A stretch of 33,095 bases of DNA from Clostridium thailandense. GTDB taxonomy: Bacteria > Bacillota > Clostridia > Clostridiales > Clostridiaceae. Positions 29,725 through 33,095 of the stretch are shown piece after piece. Where the stretch lies: the NCBI RefSeq assembly GCF_019207025.1, contig NZ_JAEEGC010000136.1:1-33095 (forward strand), given 5' to 3'. The notes beneath the pieces are model-generated. The model saw only the letters and a program-made list of their open reading frames with translations. It was not told the DNA's origin and did no database searches. How positions within the stretch are numbered: the first letter of the stretch is position 1; each line of letters opens with the position of its first letter. Position numbers and translations under genes: made by a program.

Positions 29725-31620
29725 GTGAAATCACAATTTGTTGACGGGTTAGGACAGGATTCAGTAAATACTATTCCAGTTGATACCCAGGTAAATGTTC
29801 TATATGATATTTTAAATAAAGTAATAGATGAAGGTACTATTAGAGCAAGAGCAGTAAAATATAAATTGCAAAATCATATGAAGAGCAAAGACGTTTTTAA
29901 GAGAGTATATGCACTAAATAAAATAGTAAGTGATGGCAAAGGTTTAGAGGCGATACCAGATGAATCCAATATATATGAAGCACTTGAAAATACAAATGTC
30001 TGGATTTCAGAGACATTAGCAAAAAATTATGTGAAAAGCAAAATAGAAAGTGAAGTGGAAAAAAACCTCATAGAAAAACAAGATAGGTACATGGATGAGG
30101 TTAGGCTAGGCATAATAAAGAAGCAAAAAGGTCCAGAAAATGCAAAAACACTTAAGAAGTATGCTCAACTTGAGGTATTAGATTCGAAAAAGTTAAGCAG
30201 AAGTATTCAAAACATGTTAAGACCAGAATCTTTTAGTGAAATTGTTGGACAGGAGAGGTCAATAAAAGCTATCTTATCTAAGATAGCATCTCCATATCCT
30301 CAACATATTATACTATATGGTCCACCTGGGGTTGGAAAAACAACTGCAGCAAGACTTGCTTTAGAAGAAGTTAAAAAACTTAAATATACTCCATTCAAAA
30401 AAGATGCTAAGTTCGTAGAGGTAGATGGTACTACACTAAGATGGGATCCAAGAGAAATTACTAACCCATTGTTAGGATCTGTGCATGATCCTATTTATCA
30501 AGGTACAAAAAGAGATTTAGCTGAAACAGGAGTGCCTGAGCCAAAACTTGGACTTGTTACTGAAGCTCATGGAGGGGTGCTTTTTATAGATGAAATTGGA
30601 GAATTAGATGAAATGCTTCAAAACAAACTACTAAAAGTACTAGAAGATAAAAGAGTTGAATTTTCATCATCATATTATGATCCAGAAGATGAAAATACGC
30701 CTAAATATATAAAATATCTTTTTGAAAATGGAGCTCCAGCGGATTTTGTACTCATCGGAGCAACAACTAGAGAACCTAGTGAAATAAATCCAGCATTGAG
30801 ATCAAGATGTACAGAAGTATATTTTGAACCTTTAACATCAACAGATGTACAACAAATAGTAGAAAATGCTGCTCAAAAGTTGAATATAGAACTAGATGAA
30901 GGTGTATCAGCACTTATAAGTAGATATACAATAGAAGGAAGAAAAGCGGTAAACATATTATCAGATGTTTATGGATATGTACTTTATAATAATCAGGATG
31001 CAAATTTAAAGGACAAAGTTAAAATAACAGTAAAAGATTTAAATGAGGTAATATCCATAAGTAGATTGATTCCTTTTGAGGAAGTAAAAAGCGAGTCAAA
31101 GTTTGATGTGGGACATATATATGGATTAGGTGTAACTGGATATGTAGGTTCTACAATAGAAATAGAGACATCAGTATTTGAGGCAAAAGAAAAAGGAAAA
31201 GGATTAGTTAGATTTAATGATACTGCTGGAAGTATGGCAAAAGATTCTGTATTTAACGCTGCATCAGTTATTAGAAAAATAACTGATAAAGATATAGGTG
31301 ATTATGATGTACATGTAAACATAATAGGTGGAGGAAAAATTGATGGACCTTCAGCTGGAGCTGCTATTACAGTGTGTATTATTAGTGCACTTTTAAACAA
31401 GCCATTAAGACAAGATATAGCTATAACTGGTGAAATATCCTTAAGAGGAACTATAAAGCCTGTTGGGGGGATTTTTGAAAAGATTTATGGAGCAAGAAGA
31501 AAAGGTATAAAACTTGTGATAGTTCCAGAAGACAATTTTAAAGAGGTGCCTACTGGACTTGAAGATATAGAAGTAAAAGCTGTAAATAATATTGAAGAAC
31601 TTATTGATATAGTATTTTAA
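29725..31620 (+). CDS. lonC: Lon-family ATP-dependent protease LonC
   Basis: A 631-residue AAA+ serine protease of the LonB/LonC type found in endospore formers, lacking the LonA N-terminal substrate domain. A helical region (~1-165) precedes the AAA+ module with Walker A GPPGVGKTT (~199) and Walker B GVLFIDEIGELDE. The C-terminal protease domain has the catalytic dyad Ser543 (DGPSAGAA) and Lys586 (EKIYGARRKG). These are 43 residues apart, the same spacing as in LonA. The start is GTG at 29725 with AAGGGGGAA upstream. It lies between rplI and dnaB. A sporulation role is family knowledge for relatives; substrates are unknown. Confidence 0.92.
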   Translation: MKSQFVDGLGQDSVNTIPVDTQVNVLYDILNKVIDEGTIRARAVKYKLQNHMKSKDVFKRVYALNKIVSDGKGLEAIPDESNIYEALENTNVWISETLAKNYVKSKIESEVEKNLIEKQDRYMDEVRLGIIKKQKGPENAKTLKKYAQLEVLDSKKLSRSIQNMLRPESFSEIVGQERSIKAILSKIASPYPQHIILYGPPGVGKTTAARLALEEVKKLKYTPFKKDAKFVEVDGTTLRWDPREITNPLLGSVHDPIYQGTKRDLAETGVPEPKLGLVTEAHGGVLFIDEIGELDEMLQNKLLKVLEDKRVEFSSSYYDPEDENTPKYIKYLFENGAPADFVLIGATTREPSEINPALRSRCTEVYFEPLTSTDVQQIVENAAQKLNIELDEGVSALISRYTIEGRKAVNILSDVYGYVLYNNQDANLKDKVKITVKDLNEVISISRLIPFEEVKSESKFDVGHIYGLGVTGYVGSTIEIETSVFEAKEKGKGLVRFNDTAGSMAKDSVFNAASVIRKITDKDIGDYDVHVNIIGGGKIDGPSAGAAITVCIISALLNKPLRQDIAITGEISLRGTIKPVGGIFEKIYGARRKGIKLVIVPEDNFKEVPTGLEDIEVKAVNNIEELIDIVF

Positions 31621-31645
31621 GTTGAATTCTAAGGAGGAATGACAG

Positions 31646-32980
31646 ATGGATGCACCTCTTAGAAGCATGCCTCATAGTATTGAGGCTGAACAAAGTGTAA
31701 TAGGTTCGATGATTGTAGATAAAACTTCCATAGCTGAGGCTATGGAAGTTTTAAAGACTGAAGATTTTTATAAAGATGCACATAAAGTTATATTCACTGC
31801 TATTCTTGATCTTTACCAAAAAGATATAGGAGTAGACATAATAACACTTACAGAACATCTAAAATCTAAAGAAAAGTTAGAGGCCGCAGGTGGTATAACT
31901 TATATAAGTGAATTAAGTGGGTCTGTAATTTCCACAGCAAATGTGCAATCATATATAAAGATAGTAAGCGATAAAGCTATATTAAGAAGATTAATAAAGT
32001 CTTCTACCAAAATAATAGAAGAAAGCTATAATAACCAAGATGATGTATTAGGAGCAATTGATCTAGCAGAAAAGGAAATTTTTAATATAGCTAATAGCAA
32101 AAGCACATCAGATTTTGAATCTATGAGCACTGTTTTAGAAAGAGGATTTTTAGAAATTGAAAGACTTTTTAATAATAAAGGGGAAACAACGGGAGTTGCA
32201 TCTGGATTTAGAGAACTTGATGATAAAACATCAGGATTTCAGAAAGGTGATATGGTACTTATTGCTGCAAGACCTTCTATGGGTAAGACTACATTTGCAT
32301 TAAACTTGGCAGAATATGCTGCTTTAAGGTCAGGAAAAAGTATAGCTATATTTTCCCTGGAAATGTCTAAAGAGCAGCTAGCATATAAGCTTTTATGTTC
32401 AGAGGCTCATGTAGATATGTTAAGGCTTAGAACTGGTAATTTAGATGATAAGGATTGGGAAAACATCGCTAAGGCATCAGGACCATTAGCAAGTGCTAAA
32501 ATATTTATAGATGATACTGCTGGTATATCTGTAATGGAGATGAGATCAAAATGCAGAAGGCTAAAGTTAGAACAAGGAATAGACCTTATAGTTATCGACT
32601 ATCTTCAACTTATGTCAGGTAGTAAAGGTAATGAAAGTAGACAACAAGAGGTATCAGAAATATCTAGATCTATTAAAGCTTTAGCAAAAGAAATGCAGTG
32701 TCCGGTTATTGCTTTGTCACAGTTATCTCGTGCACCCGAAGCAAGAGCAGATCATAGACCTATGTTGTCTGACTTAAGAGAGTCTGGATCCATTGAGCAG
32801 GATGCTGACCTTGTAATGTTTCTATATAGAGATGAATACTATAATAAAGAAACAGAAGATAAAAATGTAGCAGAATGTATAATAGCTAAGCAAAGAAATG
32901 GTCCTACAGGAACTGTTAAATTGGCATGGCTTGGACAGTTCAGTAAGTTTGGAAATCTTGATGTTATACATCAAGAATAG
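31646..32980 (+). CDS. dnaB: replicative DNA helicase DnaB
   Basis: A hexameric helicase (DnaC in B. subtilis nomenclature) that unwinds DNA ahead of the fork after DnaA opens oriC. The 444 residues have the N-terminal primase-binding helical domain (PHSIEAEQSVIGSMIVD) and a linker. The RecA-like domain has Walker A ARPSMGKTT (~208), SLEMSKEQL, Walker B LIVIDYLQLMSG, and SQLSRAPEARADHRP, then SGSIEQDADLVMFLYRDEYY. It ends KFGNLDVIHQE, as in other clostridia. AAGGAGG lies before ATG 31646. No terminator is visible after it within the window. Confidence 0.98.
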   Translation: MDAPLRSMPHSIEAEQSVIGSMIVDKTSIAEAMEVLKTEDFYKDAHKVIFTAILDLYQKDIGVDIITLTEHLKSKEKLEAAGGITYISELSGSVISTANVQSYIKIVSDKAILRRLIKSSTKIIEESYNNQDDVLGAIDLAEKEIFNIANSKSTSDFESMSTVLERGFLEIERLFNNKGETTGVASGFRELDDKTSGFQKGDMVLIAARPSMGKTTFALNLAEYAALRSGKSIAIFSLEMSKEQLAYKLLCSEAHVDMLRLRTGNLDDKDWENIAKASGPLASAKIFIDDTAGISVMEMRSKCRRLKLEQGIDLIVIDYLQLMSGSKGNESRQQEVSEISRSIKALAKEMQCPVIALSQLSRAPEARADHRPMLSDLRESGSIEQDADLVMFLYRDEYYNKETEDKNVAECIIAKQRNGPTGTVKLAWLGQFSKFGNLDVIHQE

Positions 32981-33005
32981 AGAGGAAGCAAAGGGAATGT
33001 TGCAT

Positions 33006-33095
33006 TTATAGGCATCCACGGCCGACACTTAACTTATGCTCCGGGATATATTGACATTCTTCCAGCACTATAAATACTTTTGACAAGTCTAAAGC
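33006..33095 (-). CDS. possible 3' end of an unidentified minus-strand gene (partial)
   Basis: On the minus strand, a frame enters from the right edge and runs 29 codons to TAA (33006-33008). It reads ALDLSKVFIVLEECQ, then YIPEHKLSVGRGCL. I do not recognise a family. The 40 bp at 33011-33050 are about 52% GC, clearly above the surrounding genes, with codons such as CCG, GTC, GGC and CGT that are rare here. It may be the end of a transferred or mobile gene. Alternatively this is non-coding: the plus strand has two TTGACA hexamers (33051-33056, 33080-33085) that could be -35 elements for a following operon. Low confidence. Confidence 0.3.
   Translation of the reverse strand, partial: ALDLSKVFIVLEECQYIPEHKLSVGRGCL

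Noticed and set aside
32978..33073. Stop-codon read-through of dnaB into a 31-codon in-frame extension
   Set aside because: The protein already ends like other clostridial DnaB proteins, and the extension has no helicase-like features. The open frame reflects the locally higher GC.
1..33095. CRISPR array, prophage, toxin-antitoxin or defence island
   Set aside because: No regularly spaced repeats, integrases, transposases or defence-type domains were seen; the window is conserved core genome.

Overview
The window is the chromosomal replication-origin neighbourhood of a low-GC, spore-forming Clostridium (Clostridium sensu stricto or a close relative). This rests on the AT-rich sequence, AGGAGG-type ribosome binding sites, the gene order around dnaA/dnaN, the clostridial L34 N-terminus MFMTYQPK, and sporulation-linked genes (yyaC, a YtvI-like protein, lonC). 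The species cannot be fixed from sequence reading alone. Nearly every gene belongs to a known family. The less ordinary content lies in the intergenic DNA.

Left arm (1-9337, minus strand). Positions 1-241 carry tandem sigma-A promoters and the leader of an rRNA operon whose 16S gene lies beyond the left edge. Then, reading away from the origin, come dnaA, dnaN, yaaA (S4 domain), recF, remB, gyrB and gyrA. Initiator, sliding clamp, repair and supercoiling genes are thus transcribed away from oriC.

Origin. oriC is split by dnaA, as in Bacillus subtilis. Between dnaA and dnaN (7724-7984) are four perfect DnaA boxes, a GC block and a run of six DnaA-trios beside AT-rich DNA; this is the likely unwinding site. 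Between dnaA and rpmH (9338-9764) are five more DnaA boxes, two of them inside a perfect 16-2-16 palindrome.

Right arm (9765-33095, mostly plus strand). First is rpmH-rnpA-yidD-yidC-jag (ribosome, RNase P, membrane insertion, RNA binding), then mnmE-mnmG-rsmG (tRNA and rRNA modification), then a Noc-like gene and parA-parB flanked by two perfect parS sites. DUF4446 and YkuS-like genes follow. A head-on island (19819-22747) holds yyaC, a YtvI-like permease and a cysteine desulfurase. Divergent from it are a DUF3343 sulfur/selenium-carrier-like gene, an MscS channel and DUF951. The rpsF-ssb-rpsR operon has an S6:S18-type autoregulatory leader. The last operon is mazG-like-yybS-gdpP-rplI-lonC-dnaB.

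Several intergenic hairpins overlap ribosome binding sites or stop codons (rpmH/rnpA, DUF4446/YkuS-like, yybS/gdpP, DUF3343). The last 115 bases are locally GC-richer and may hold the end of an unidentified minus-strand gene or a promoter region. I see no prophage, insertion sequence, CRISPR array or tRNA.
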